NCBI GenBank assembly: GCA_020722815.1
Contig: DYKB01000020.1
Span: 36,080 to 100,079, forward strand
Direction: 5' to 3'
From: Caldithrix sp.
GTDB taxonomy: Bacteria > Zhuqueibacterota > Zhuqueibacteria > Thermofontimicrobiales > Sulfurfontimicrobiaceae
DNA: 64,000 bases
The notes below the pieces were generated by a model, which was given only the letters and a program-made list of their open reading frames with translations, was not told the origin of the DNA and made no database searches. Shown here one piece after another: positions 1-8,898 of this stretch. How positions within the stretch are numbered: the stretch's first letter is position 1; each line of letters begins with the position of its first letter. The position numbers were made by a program, and so were the translations under genes.

Positions 1-1
1 C

Positions 2-988
2 GAAATCAGAGAAACCAGTGAATTAGCCGGAAATTTGGCTTCAAATAATATTTTCAGCCCAATTTTTATCGAAACAGAGGTTGTAACCATAGAAGAAGCA
101 GATGGCAAAAAAAATGTTCTGGTCATTGAAGTCAAAGAGGGGCTTAATAAGCCCCACAAAGATAAAAATGGTACCATCTGGATTAAGCAGGGAAGCGATA
201 AACGTAAATTGACTGATAATAGTGATATTTTGCGACTTTTTCAAAGTGGCGGGAATCTGTACGCTGATGAAATGCCAGTTCCGACGACCTCGATCGCCGA
301 TATTGATCGCGAAAAGGTAAATCGTTACCTTAAAAAAATATTTAACCGTGACATCAAAGAATTTGGTATTCCATACAAACAACTCCTGAAAAATAAGAAT
401 ATTTTAAAAAATGACCGGATTACATTGGGTGGTTTACTTTTTTTTGGTATTGAACCCCAGCATTATAAACCAGCATTTTGCATGAAAGCGGTTAGTTTTC
501 TGGGCAATGAATTGGGTGGTACTCGATATCGGGATAGTGAAGATATTTTGGGTGATATTCCGGCTTTATTCACGGGCGGATTAGCTTTTATGAAACGAAA
601 TCTTAAAAAAGTTCAGGCCGGGCAAAATTTCAATTCTCAGGGCATTCTGGAAATTTCCGAAATCGCGTTAGAAGAGTTACTGCAAAATGCGTTGGTTCAT
701 CGTGATTATTTTAAAAATGCACCAATCCGAATTTTGATATTTGATAACCGCCTGGAAATTGTCAGTCCAGGAAAATTGCCGAATAACCTGACGGTCAATA
801 ATATCCGTTTTGGTAATGCCGTAATTCGTAATAATTTATTAGCATCTTTTTGTTCACAAATTATGGTCTATCGCGGACTTGGATCCGGTATTGTACGTGC
901 GCTTCGCGAACAACCCGATATCGAATTTATTAATGACGAGGATGGAGAGCAATTTATCGTGAAAATTCCACGGCACTTTGAATATTGA
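2..988 (+). CDS. AlbA_2 / RecG-C-like ATP-binding protein, 5' end outside window
   Basis: The reading frame is open to the left edge, so the gene starts outside the window; a TTG at 35 is only an internal codon. The visible N-terminal part has the nKPHKDKNG.iWIKQGSDKR pattern of the AlbA_2 (divergent AAA-4, Schlafen-related) nucleic-acid-binding domain. The C-terminal third has a GHKL-type ATPase half like that labelled RecG C-terminal in databases: EELLQNALVHRDY (the N-box helix) and later a YRGLGSGI glycine loop. Proteins of this build are often annotated as helicase-related transcriptional regulators or ATP-binding proteins, but the true role is usually unknown, and some occur in toxin-antitoxin or defence settings. 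Family assignment is firm; function is not. It ends 49 bases before the next gene. Confidence 0.8.
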   Translation, partial: EIRETSELAGNLASNNIFSPIFIETEVVTIEEADGKKNVLVIEVKEGLNKPHKDKNGTIWIKQGSDKRKLTDNSDILRLFQSGGNLYADEMPVPTTSIADIDREKVNRYLKKIFNRDIKEFGIPYKQLLKNKNILKNDRITLGGLLFFGIEPQHYKPAFCMKAVSFLGNELGGTRYRDSEDILGDIPALFTGGLAFMKRNLKKVQAGQNFNSQGILEISEIALEELLQNALVHRDYFKNAPIRILIFDNRLEIVSPGKLPNNLTVNNIRFGNAVIRNNLLASFCSQIMVYRGLGSGIVRALREQPDIEFINDEDGEQFIVKIPRHFEY

Positions 989-1037
989 ATATGATTTTCT
1001 GTAATAATACTTCTTATCACGTATCGAGGCCTTCAAA

Positions 1038-3500
1038 ATGAAAATGAAAACTACTTTCACTCCAACTTTTTTCTTTATCATAATCATATTTTCCAATTTT
1101 CTCAAATTTGAACAAATACTTGCCAATCCCAATCATTCAACACCATCCGATTTTTCCAAAGCCATCATCATTTGCCCCAAAAAATCTGACAAAGTATCCA
1201 TGAAAGCCATCACCGTCTTCATCGAAGAGGTGGAAAAACGGACTGGAATCAAATTAAAGATTAAAAATCAATGGCCAGATGCAAAAATGCCAGTGATAGC
1301 CATCGGAGAAAAATCGCTTATGGCTCATTTTATCGGCCCGTTTGCTGATTCGCTTAGAAAATATGAAGAAATTGGGCCTGAAGGTTTTTATCTGGTTTCG
1401 AAAAATAATCCACGTCCGGCAATTCTGGTGGTTGGAAATGATGCCCGCGGCGTCCTGTATGGCATCGGACGCTTGTTGCGGAAACTGGAACTGCGGCCGA
1501 ATCAAATTATTTTGCCGGTGAAGCTTGAAATTGCCACCACGCCGCGCTATCCCATCCGGGGACATCAACTGGGGTATCGGCCGAAAACCAATACGTATGA
1601 CGCCTGGACGATTCAGCAATATGACCAGTACATTCGGGAACTGGCTTTATTCGGTGCCAATAGCATTGAAATCATGCCACCGCGGACCGATGATGATCCC
1701 ACCAGTTCTCATTTAAAAGTTCCGCCCATGAAGATGATGATTGAACATTCGCGAATAATCGATTCCTACGGCCTGGATGTCTGGATCTGGTATCCGAATA
1801 TGGGGACAAATTATACCCATCCCGATTCAATTCGGCAGGAATTGAATGAACGGGAGGAAATATTTCGTCAACTGACCCGAATATATGCGGTTTTTGTTCC
1901 CGGAGGCGATCCGGGTGATTTACATCCCGATGTTCTCTTCACCTGGCTGGAAAAAATGGCCGTCGTGCTCCAAAAATATCACCCCCAAGCGAAAATCTGG
2001 ATTTCACCGCAGGCTTTTCGCCCCACCAAAGATTGGCTGGATGTTTTTTATTCGCATGTCAATAAAGAATATCCCTGGTTTGGCGGTGTCGTTTTCGGAC
2101 CGTGGGTGAAAACGCCCTTGCCGGAGATTCGAAAAATCGTAAACGCCAGTATCCCCATTCGGCGTTATCCGGATATCACCCATAGCCTGAGTTGTCAGTA
2201 TCCGGTGCCCCATTGGGATCTCGCCTTCGCCATGACGCTCGGGCGTGAATGCACCAATCCCCGGCCAGAAGATGAAAAAACGATTCACAATGCCTTCGAT
2301 GAATTCGCCAATGGCAGTCTGAGCTATTCGGAGGGGATCAATGATGATGTGAATAAATTCATCTGGAGCGATCAGGACTGGGATCCGGAGACGCCGGTGA
2401 TTGAAACGCTTCGGGACTATTGCCGGCTGTTTATGGGGCCGGATTATACCGAGTCACTGGCGCCGGGAATTATGGCGCAGGAGCAAAACTGGCGCGGACC
2501 GCTGCTCACGAATTCACAGGTGGAAATTACGTTTCAACAGTGGCAAAATCTGGAAAAAACAGCGCCCAACAAAATTTTAAGCAACTATCGTTTCCAGATG
2601 TGCCTGATTCGGGCTTATTATGATGCCTATATTCAACGCCGGCTGATTTATGAAACGGAAATTCAGCGGCAGGTGATGGCTGTGCTGTCACAGGCGTCTG
2701 AATCAGGGGCATTAACGGCCATTTCTCAGGCGCGGGCTATTTTAATTCGTTCACGGGAGAATACACCGGCGCCGGCTTTACGAAAACGCTGCTTTGACCT
2801 GGCCGATTCCCTATACAAAAATATCGGGGCGCAATTAACGGTGAAAAAACATGGCGCGCAATCCGGCCGGGGCAATTATCTGGACAATATCGACCTCCCC
2901 CTCAATGATGCCCTCTGGTTTTTATCGCAATTCGAGGTGATTCACAAGCTGGAAAGTGAAAAAGAGCGGCTCGCGGCCATTCAACAGATAATTGAGCGAA
3001 TCAATCCCGGACCTGGCGGGTTTTATGACAATTTCGGTGATCCCCGAAGCTGGGAGCGGGTGCAGCAACCGGTTGAATGGGCAAAAGATCCGGGCAGCCT
3101 GCTTTCGCCGCGCGTCAGTTTTGGCGTTGGATTGCGTGGCGAAGAATGGATACATGAAGTCAGAGCCACCGGTTTTGAAGGCCGTGCGACCCCCCTGGCC
3201 TGGATGCACCAGGTAAATACGCTTTATGATGAACCCCTTGTCATTACATATAAAAATCTGGATCCATCTGCCGCATATCGCCTGAAAGTGGCCTATACAG
3301 GCAGATTTCGTTCAAAAATGAAATTAATCGCCAATCAAAATTATTTAATTCATGACCTCATTCAGACCGGCGTTCAACCGATTTATGAATTTGATATTCC
3401 GGCAGAAGTCATCAAAAATGGTATTTTAAAGCTTTCCTGGACTTGTGGAGAGGGTGAGCGCGGGGCACAGGTGGCTGAAATATGGCTTATTAAAAAATAA
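1038..3500 (+). CDS. secreted glycoside-hydrolase-like protein (GH20b/GH67N-type N-domain plus barrel)
   Basis: 820 residues with a hydrophobic signal peptide (about 1-30). Residues about 45-175 look like the alpha/beta domain that precedes the barrel in GH20, GH67 and GH84 enzymes, including a NDARGVLYGIGRLLRKLEL segment typical of that domain. Residues about 175-480 look like a TIM barrel with many Trp, Asp and Glu at strand ends (FVPGGDPGD, WISPQAF, WSDQDWDPE). The C-terminal 200 residues look beta-rich and may bind carbohydrate. The substrate cannot be read from sequence; alpha-glucuronidase or hexosaminidase-like activity on a polysaccharide is a reasonable guess. ATG start follows a weak ribosome site. 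Its role would fit the other glycan-degrading genes at 34-39 kb. Confidence 0.6.
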   Translation: MKMKTTFTPTFFFIIIIFSNFLKFEQILANPNHSTPSDFSKAIIICPKKSDKVSMKAITVFIEEVEKRTGIKLKIKNQWPDAKMPVIAIGEKSLMAHFIGPFADSLRKYEEIGPEGFYLVSKNNPRPAILVVGNDARGVLYGIGRLLRKLELRPNQIILPVKLEIATTPRYPIRGHQLGYRPKTNTYDAWTIQQYDQYIRELALFGANSIEIMPPRTDDDPTSSHLKVPPMKMMIEHSRIIDSYGLDVWIWYPNMGTNYTHPDSIRQELNEREEIFRQLTRIYAVFVPGGDPGDLHPDVLFTWLEKMAVVLQKYHPQAKIWISPQAFRPTKDWLDVFYSHVNKEYPWFGGVVFGPWVKTPLPEIRKIVNASIPIRRYPDITHSLSCQYPVPHWDLAFAMTLGRECTNPRPEDEKTIHNAFDEFANGSLSYSEGINDDVNKFIWSDQDWDPETPVIETLRDYCRLFMGPDYTESLAPGIMAQEQNWRGPLLTNSQVEITFQQWQNLEKTAPNKILSNYRFQMCLIRAYYDAYIQRRLIYETEIQRQVMAVLSQASESGALTAISQARAILIRSRENTPAPALRKRCFDLADSLYKNIGAQLTVKKHGAQSGRGNYLDNIDLPLNDALWFLSQFEVIHKLESEKERLAAIQQIIERINPGPGGFYDNFGDPRSWERVQQPVEWAKDPGSLLSPRVSFGVGLRGEEWIHEVRATGFEGRATPLAWMHQVNTLYDEPLVITYKNLDPSAAYRLKVAYTGRFRSKMKLIANQNYLIHDLIQTGVQPIYEFDIPAEVIKNGILKLSWTCGEGERGAQVAEIWLIKK

Positions 3501-4188
3501 AGCTTCACCTTTCATTCATCATATTCCTAAAGAGTGTGAATCGCAGTTAATATTAATTCCACAAGCCTAAAATTCTAACGCTAATTCCTTCTCATTTCAG
3601 GAACTCTTTCAGCGCTGATTCCGGTTGATTTGAAGTGATTCAGTTCAAATTAACGAAGAATTAGAACTGCCAATAAAATTTTTCATGAATTGCATTTTTC
3701 ACACAAATTCAGTTCTCTTTTCCTGCAATTTTTTTTTCACCTGAATAATGATCAAGTTGATTTATGTGAATTCACAGTTTCAACAAATTTCTACAGAAAC
3801 CTTGTGTCGGGAAACTGAATTCAGAAAAATTTTTGTATTTAATATAAAACGCTCAAAACGATTAAATTGCTATTTTCCTGATTTATTCAGTTCAGAATTT
3901 ATAATCAGGATGCGGCGATTTTTAATGTAACATCCTGGGCTTTTATGTTTATAATAAATTTCATTCGGTTGAAATAGCCAATATATGGTTTCCTTGTTTA
4001 GTCTGCAGAAAAAAATACAGCCAATTTAGCCAGTCAAAAAAATTTTAAAATTTTTGAATCCTTTGTTAAGAGTAGTGCATCTTATATTTAAAATCGCTCA
4101 AATCGCTTAAAAATAAAAAAGAAATTAAATAGTGAGTGGTTTTCATTTAATCAATTTTTTTTTTAGAATTAACTTTTTGGAGGTATCT
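3501..4188. other. AT-rich intergenic region
   Basis: 688 bases with no convincing gene. A 60-codon open frame at 3748-3930 lacks a ribosome site and resembles no family. An imperfect inverted repeat around 3624-3655 could fold into a weak hairpin. The last 60 bases hold the leader of the DUF4397 gene with GGAGG at 4179-4183. No consensus promoter with correct spacing was found. Confidence 0.5.
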
Positions 4189-5931
4189 ATGTTCAAATTT
4201 AAATCTTTCCTGACTTTAGTATTGGTCTTATTAATTGGCTTTTCAGTTACGAACGCCCAAGATAACGCCCGTTTGCAGGTAATTCACAACGCGGCTGATC
4301 CCGCGGCAGAAAAAGTTGATGTCTATTTAAATGGTCAACTTTTATTGAATGATTTTGCATTTCGTACCGCAACGCCATTTATTGATGCACCAGCTAATGT
4401 TGAACTGGAAATTGGTGTGGCACCAGGAACCAGCAGTTCAGCCAGTGATGTCCTGGCCAGTTTTAAAGTTACGCTGATGGCCGGCAAAAAGTATGTGGCC
4501 ATTGCCAACGGCGTTTTAAATCCGGTTAATTTCGCCAGCAACCCGGATGGAAAGAGCACCGCTTTTACATTATTCATTAAAGAAAATGCTCAGGAAGCTG
4601 CCGCTACTACCGGAAGTGTAGAATTTGCCGTTCTTCATGGCTCTACAGACGCACCAACGGTTGATATTCTCGCTCGTGATGTGGCAAAACTGGTCGATGA
4701 TGCCCCGTACGGTGCTCTCACAGACTATTTAAGCGTACCACCGGCTGATTATACAATTGATATTACGGATGCCTCTGGCAGTGTCGTCGTAGCAACCTAC
4801 ACAGCGCCGCTGTCCGGCCTGGCAAATGGTGCCGCGATTGTATTTGCTTCCGGATTTTTTAATCCAGCGGCCAATCAGAACGGTAAAGCCTTTGGTGTTT
4901 TTGCTGCCTTACCAGATGGAACAGTTCTGGAGTTGCCAGCAGTAACAACCGCCCGTTTGCAGGTAATTCACAATGCGGCTGATCCCGCGGCTGAAAAAGT
5001 CGATATCTATGTCAGTGAGAGTCTTCTCCTGGATGATTTCGCTTTCAAAGCTGCAACACCATTTATTGATGTGCCGGCAAATACGGATTTAAAAGTTGGT
5101 GTCGCCCCCGGAACCAGTAGTTCTGCTGCTGATGTGATTGCTAACTTTCAGTTTAACTTATCGCCTGGTCAAGCATATATCGCGATTGCCAATGGCGTTT
5201 TAAGTCCTGGTGAGTTTGTTGCGAATCCTGATGGAAAGAATACGGGTTTTAACATTTTTGTAAAACCAATGGCACGAGAAAAAGGAACAAGCAATAATGT
5301 TGACTTTTTCATCCTGCATGGAAGTACCGATGCACCAGGTGTTGATGTGGTTGTTGGAAATGGTCAGATACTGGCCCAGAATCTCATGTATAGCGATATG
5401 ACGGATTACATTTCTGTGCCGGCGAGCAAATATCTGATATACTTAAAAACTCCAGGCCCCAGCAAACCTTTTATCGCTTTTGATGTTAACTTAACGGGTC
5501 TGGATGGTGGAGCGGCAGTTGTAATGGCTTCCGGTTTCCTGAACAAAGATGGAAACAAAGGTGGAAAAGGATTTGAACTGATTGGCGTGCTGCCGAATGG
5601 TCAGGTCGTTGTTTTCCCGGATCCGACGCCATCATCTATTGAACGAGGAACTGAAGTCAATCAGCCATTAGCATTTTCGCTGGACCAGAATTATCCAAAT
5701 CCGTTTAATCCAACAACGACAATTTCCTTCTCGCTGCCCGAAAGTCGATTGGTAAAACTGAGTATCTATAATGTTCTAGGACAGGAAGTTTTCAAACTGG
5801 TTGATCAAAATTTAAGTGCCGGTCAGTATAAATATCAATTTGACGCCAAAAGCCTTGAAAGTGGTGTATACTATTATAAAATTCAAGCCGGGGATTATAC
5901 ATCAATCCGGAAAATGACCTTGTTGAAGTAA
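4189..5931 (+). CDS. DUF4397-repeat surface protein with T9SS C-terminal sorting domain
   Basis: 580 residues. The ATG at 4189 is chosen over an upstream GTG at 4132 because GGAGG lies 5 bases before it and a clean signal peptide follows, ending near VTNAQ. The mature protein has two copies of a roughly 228-residue unit, each a pair of DUF4397 domains (RLQVIHNAADPAAEKVD in one half, LHGSTDAP..D in the other). The last 85 residues form a FlgD-like Por secretion tail (NYPNPFNPTT, YNVLGQEV, SGVYYYKI, KMTLLK), which sends a protein through T9SS to the cell surface or medium. The two units are close to identical at DNA level at their starts (4267 and 4951). Binding function is unknown; DUF4397 is an Ig-like fold family. 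It is monocistronic, with a terminator 22 bases downstream. Confidence 0.88.
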   Translation: MFKFKSFLTLVLVLLIGFSVTNAQDNARLQVIHNAADPAAEKVDVYLNGQLLLNDFAFRTATPFIDAPANVELEIGVAPGTSSSASDVLASFKVTLMAGKKYVAIANGVLNPVNFASNPDGKSTAFTLFIKENAQEAAATTGSVEFAVLHGSTDAPTVDILARDVAKLVDDAPYGALTDYLSVPPADYTIDITDASGSVVVATYTAPLSGLANGAAIVFASGFFNPAANQNGKAFGVFAALPDGTVLELPAVTTARLQVIHNAADPAAEKVDIYVSESLLLDDFAFKAATPFIDVPANTDLKVGVAPGTSSSAADVIANFQFNLSPGQAYIAIANGVLSPGEFVANPDGKNTGFNIFVKPMAREKGTSNNVDFFILHGSTDAPGVDVVVGNGQILAQNLMYSDMTDYISVPASKYLIYLKTPGPSKPFIAFDVNLTGLDGGAAVVMASGFLNKDGNKGGKGFELIGVLPNGQVVVFPDPTPSSIERGTEVNQPLAFSLDQNYPNPFNPTTTISFSLPESRLVKLSIYNVLGQEVFKLVDQNLSAGQYKYQFDAKSLESGVYYYKIQAGDYTSIRKMTLLK

Positions 5932-5953
5932 TTATAATTCTTTAATCCCCCCC

Positions 5954-5984
5954 AAAAGCCGTCAATTTTATTGACGGCTTTTTT
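5954..5984 (+). terminator. rho-independent terminator of the DUF4397 gene
   Basis: A 12-base perfect stem (AAAAGCCGTCAA at 5954-5965 with its complement at 5971-5982), a five-base loop and a run of T immediately after, 22 bases past the stop codon. Confidence 0.9.
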
Positions 5985-6043
5985 ATTTTCAGGCGTATTA
6001 TAAAAATGAGTAAAAAAAAAAGTAACTGAATTTTCTATTTCTA

Positions 6044-6072
6044 TTGATTCTTATCGTCCTTTCGTTTATATT
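6044..6072 (+). promoter_or_regulatory. sigma-70-like promoter for the glycerophosphodiesterase gene
   Basis: TTGATT at 6044-6049 and TATATT at 6067-6072 are separated by exactly 17 bases. The expected start point near 6079 leaves a leader of about 90 bases before the ATG at 6168. Confidence 0.6.
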
Positions 6073-6167
6073 AATCCTTAAACAGATACAATGAGTCTAT
6101 TGGAATGCGAACCATTAACCAGATTTATTCGGATTTTCATGATACTGGACTGCCAAAAGGAGATGGA

Positions 6168-6977
6168 ATGAAATTATTTATCTGGTTCGGAGTCATACAA
6201 ATGCTATTCAGTTGCTGCTCCACCCATCAAAATGATCTGGCAAATCAGCGCCCACTCAAAATTATTGCCCATCGCGGCGTGCATCAGATTTATCCGGAAA
6301 ATTCATTGGCGGCGATTCAGGAAGCAATTCGTCTGGAGCTGGATTATGTGGAAATCGATGTCCGAATGACCGCGGATAACCATCTGGTTCTGATGCATAA
6401 TTCGACAATTGATAAAATGACCCGGAGCACGGGCAAAATTTTGGATTTTACACTCCAGCAACTCAAAGCTCTCTGGCTGGTGGATCAAAACGATAGCCTG
6501 ACCCGCGAAAAAATTCCGCTTTTCAGTGAAGCCCTGGAAGTTATGCGGGGAAAAATTGGCGTCTATGTGGACTTAAAAACTGATGATCCGGCTGCGGTTA
6601 TCGCTGAATTGGATAGATATGAAATGCTGGAAAATGCCGTTATTTATGCCGGCCTGGAACAATTTCTTGAAATTAAAAAAATAAATCCATCGGTCAAAAT
6701 AATGCCTGAAATTGAAAATGAAAAAGTCTTTGAAGCGGCTATGCAAAGTCTTGAGCCACCAATTGTCGCCATGTCGTGGGATAATTTTTCAGATTCACTG
6801 GCAAATAAAATCCATGCTGCCGGAATTCCGATTTTTCTGGATATTCTGGGTAAAGGTGATAATCCGGATGGTGTTCGAAAAGCGCTGGCGGCAGGTATCG
6901 AAGGAATTCAGACCGATGATCCGGTGATGGTTTTACAAACCTTAAGATCTGAGAACAAAACGACTTTAATCAAATAA
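6168..6977 (+). CDS. glycerophosphodiester phosphodiesterase family lipoprotein
   Basis: 269 residues from the ATG at 6168, which has AAAGGAGA just upstream and opens a lipoprotein signal (lipobox LFSC, Cys16); an ATG at 6105 in frame would put the signal too far inside. The GDPD barrel motifs are present: H35-R36, E44-N45, and E62-x-D64 for metal binding. The family hydrolyses glycerophosphodiesters to glycerol-3-phosphate and an alcohol. The usual second catalytic pair HD is HN here (H77-N78), so the second motif is not canonical. Being a predicted lipoprotein, it probably acts in the periplasm on phospholipid breakdown products. Confidence 0.85.
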   Translation: MKLFIWFGVIQMLFSCCSTHQNDLANQRPLKIIAHRGVHQIYPENSLAAIQEAIRLELDYVEIDVRMTADNHLVLMHNSTIDKMTRSTGKILDFTLQQLKALWLVDQNDSLTREKIPLFSEALEVMRGKIGVYVDLKTDDPAAVIAELDRYEMLENAVIYAGLEQFLEIKKINPSVKIMPEIENEKVFEAAMQSLEPPIVAMSWDNFSDSLANKIHAAGIPIFLDILGKGDNPDGVRKALAAGIEGIQTDDPVMVLQTLRSENKTTLIK

Positions 6978-7010
6978 TTAGTATCCATTCAATATTTTAG
7001 GGGAAGAAAG

Positions 7011-7100
7011 CCTGTCATTGCGAGGCGTTTTTTGCCGAAGCAATTCCCCGGTATATCCGGAGATTGCTTCGTCATAAAAAACGCTCCTCGCAATGATAGG
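7011..7100. repeat. palindromic interspersed repeat, copy A
   Basis: A 90-base element beginning CCTGTCATTGCGAGGCG and ending with the near complement (CGCTCCTCGCAATGATAGG), with inner arms GAAGCAATTCC and GGAGATTGCTTC. A second copy in the opposite orientation lies at 53011-53103. It sits between two convergent genes, where its hairpin could also stop transcription. Confidence 0.85.
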
Positions 7101-7142
7101 ACGTAGCATTACCCTCATTTATTGAACAGATGCGTCTTTTCT

Positions 7143-8045
7143 TTATCGACGAATCACTTTTACATAAACAATCCGGATAATCGCCATAAGAATCAGTAAA
7201 AATCCGACCAACCAATTAATCGGCTGATTCCAGAAACCTGGACGATATTTCTGAAAATAGTGGATAAATGAGAGATGCGAACTCCAGATCATGCGCGCCC
7301 GATTGCGGTGAATTGAAGTTCCCTGATGATGAATTATTTTCGCATTCGGGTAAAATATGATTTTCCAACCGCTTTCTTTAAATCGCTGGCACCAGTCCAC
7401 ATCACTAAAAAACATCGGGAAATTCTCATCGAGAAATCCGATGGATTCAAATGCTTTACGATGGGTCAATAAAGCTGCTCCCTGGGGCTGATCAACTTCC
7501 AGTTCGCGGTCGTGTGTAAAATAGCCCATTTTCCAGCGATTAAAAATTGAACTTCGCGGGAAAATGGCATTCAGCCCCAAAAGATGCCAGAGAACATCTT
7601 TCCGTTCAGGGAAATGACGGCAGGACGGCTGAATTCTTCCATCGGGAAATAATAACTGCGGGGCGACAATACCAACGGCTGGATTCTTTTTTAAATAATC
7701 AATCAATTTACTCAGTGTATCCGGTAAAACAATCGTATCTGGATTTAACAGTAAAAGGAAATCACCGGCAGCTTGCTGAAGTCCCAAATTGCTACCGCGC
7801 GTGAAGCCGGTATTCTGATCAAGGGCGTCGAGCTTTACCGTAATTTGTTCATTTTTGTTCGTTTTTATTAATTCATCAATTATTTTTGTCGTTTCATCCT
7901 GAGAAGCATTGTCGACAAGAATAATCTCACCATGCCAGTCCCCTTCGGATTTTAAAATCGCTTCCAGACAAACTTTAATCTCAGTTGAATGATTATAGGT
8001 AACGATAATTATCGATAAAGAAACCTGGGAATGTAATCGATTCAT
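7143..8045 (-). CDS. family 2 glycosyltransferase (rhamnosyltransferase-like)
   Basis: 300 residues from the ATG at 8045; the frame is open to a TTG at 8126 but the ATG places VSLSIIIVTYN close to the N-terminus, as usual for the family. GT-A fold motifs: LVDNASQDET, LLLNPDT (metal-binding DxD-like region), FFSDVDWCQRFKESGW near the catalytic site. A single C-terminal membrane segment (NWLVGFLLILMAIIRIVYV) anchors it. Members such as WbbL add sugars to O-antigen or capsule chains from nucleotide sugars. There is no polysaccharide cluster next to it, so the acceptor is unknown. Confidence 0.85.
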   Translation of the reverse strand: MNRLHSQVSLSIIIVTYNHSTEIKVCLEAILKSEGDWHGEIILVDNASQDETTKIIDELIKTNKNEQITVKLDALDQNTGFTRGSNLGLQQAAGDFLLLLNPDTIVLPDTLSKLIDYLKKNPAVGIVAPQLLFPDGRIQPSCRHFPERKDVLWHLLGLNAIFPRSSIFNRWKMGYFTHDRELEVDQPQGAALLTHRKAFESIGFLDENFPMFFSDVDWCQRFKESGWKIIFYPNAKIIHHQGTSIHRNRARMIWSSHLSFIHYFQKYRPGFWNQPINWLVGFLLILMAIIRIVYVKVIRR

Positions 8046-8262
8046 AAACAAATGTCGTTTGGTTTTGAATTGTATCTTACGAAAAACAATTTGTTTTATT
8101 GTAATTAAAAATTTTAAAAAAAGCAAGCTGAAAAGGGAATTTCTGTTCAGAAAACCAACAATTTAAGGTTTAGAGTTTTGGGGTAAAATGACTGTTTTTG
8201 AAAAAACTTGATCCCGCGCACAATTTGTCACCCCAATTATGCAGATATTTAAATGAAATATC

Positions 8263-8290
8263 TTGACTTTTTTAAAAAAATGTTTATAAT
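8263..8290 (+). promoter_or_regulatory. sigma-70-like promoter far upstream of the TIR/NB-ARC gene
   Basis: TTGACT at 8263-8268, a 16-base spacer and TATAAT at 8285-8290; a second TATAAT follows at 8295-8300. If this drives the 8899 gene the leader is about 600 bases; otherwise it may drive a small RNA. Confidence 0.55.
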
Positions 8291-8611
8291 GGTGTATAAT
8301 GTCTTAACGCGACATTTTTATTATAAATATTGATTGTTTTTAGCCCTCTTTTTCCTCAAATAGTTAAATCAAACAGGTCTTTTGTGTTAAAGTAGAGTCG
8401 AAAAGCATGAAAAGCAAGTGTTGATAGATACACGAAATCGGGGCGCAACTTTTCAATAGAATAAATCTGTCAGGTTTATTAAACTGGCAACTCTAAAAAT
8501 ATTTACAGCAGTAAGGTTTTGGCTAATAATTTGTTGTATCATATAAAAAGTTGAGCATAAAAATGATATTTAGCATCTAAATAAATATCGACTCTCAAAG
8601 AGGATGGTTCT

Positions 8612-8718
8612 TTCATTCTGAGCAAAGCGAAGAATATCATAACTAATTGAAAAATATAGATTTTTCATTTCGCTTCGCTGAGTTTGACCTGAGCGCAGTC
8701 GAAGGATTCAAAATGACA
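8612..8718. repeat. interspersed repeat of the TCATTCTGAGCAAAGCGAAG family
   Basis: Starts with TCATTCTGAGCAAAGCGAAG and ends GAGCGCAGTCGAAGGATT...AAAATGACA. A 23-base identical piece recurs inverted at 22124-22149, and a diverged relative lies at 62722-62844. Such elements are intergenic and non-coding. Confidence 0.7.
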
Positions 8719-8898
8719 AAAACGAACTTTTTAACGGGGGCACAAATGATAGCGGAAAAATATTCATTTTAATTTAAAAGGAAAATTCTGTTCTTTTGGT
8801 GAAATAGATTTATTCAGTGCTTGGACGCATCCTAAAAAAAATTGCAACGGGTGGGGGCAACACAGGGAAACTCGCATAAACGCAGGAGCAGGTATTGT

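Larger units (their letters stand above)
8046..8898. other. long intergenic region upstream of the TIR/NB-ARC gene
   Basis: 853 bases without a supported gene. It holds a strong plus-strand promoter (8263-8290), an interspersed repeat (8612-8718), and about 300 bases between them that match no RNA family known to me. The end carries the ribosome site AGGAG (8884-8888) of the TIR gene. Confidence 0.6.

Noticed and set aside
3748..3930. 60-codon frame in AT-rich DNA
   Set aside because: No ribosome site, no family resemblance, low-complexity composition.
8842..8898. TTG start 57 bases upstream for the TIR/NB-ARC protein
   Set aside because: The ATG at 8899 has AGGAG at good distance and TIR domains normally begin at the N-terminus.
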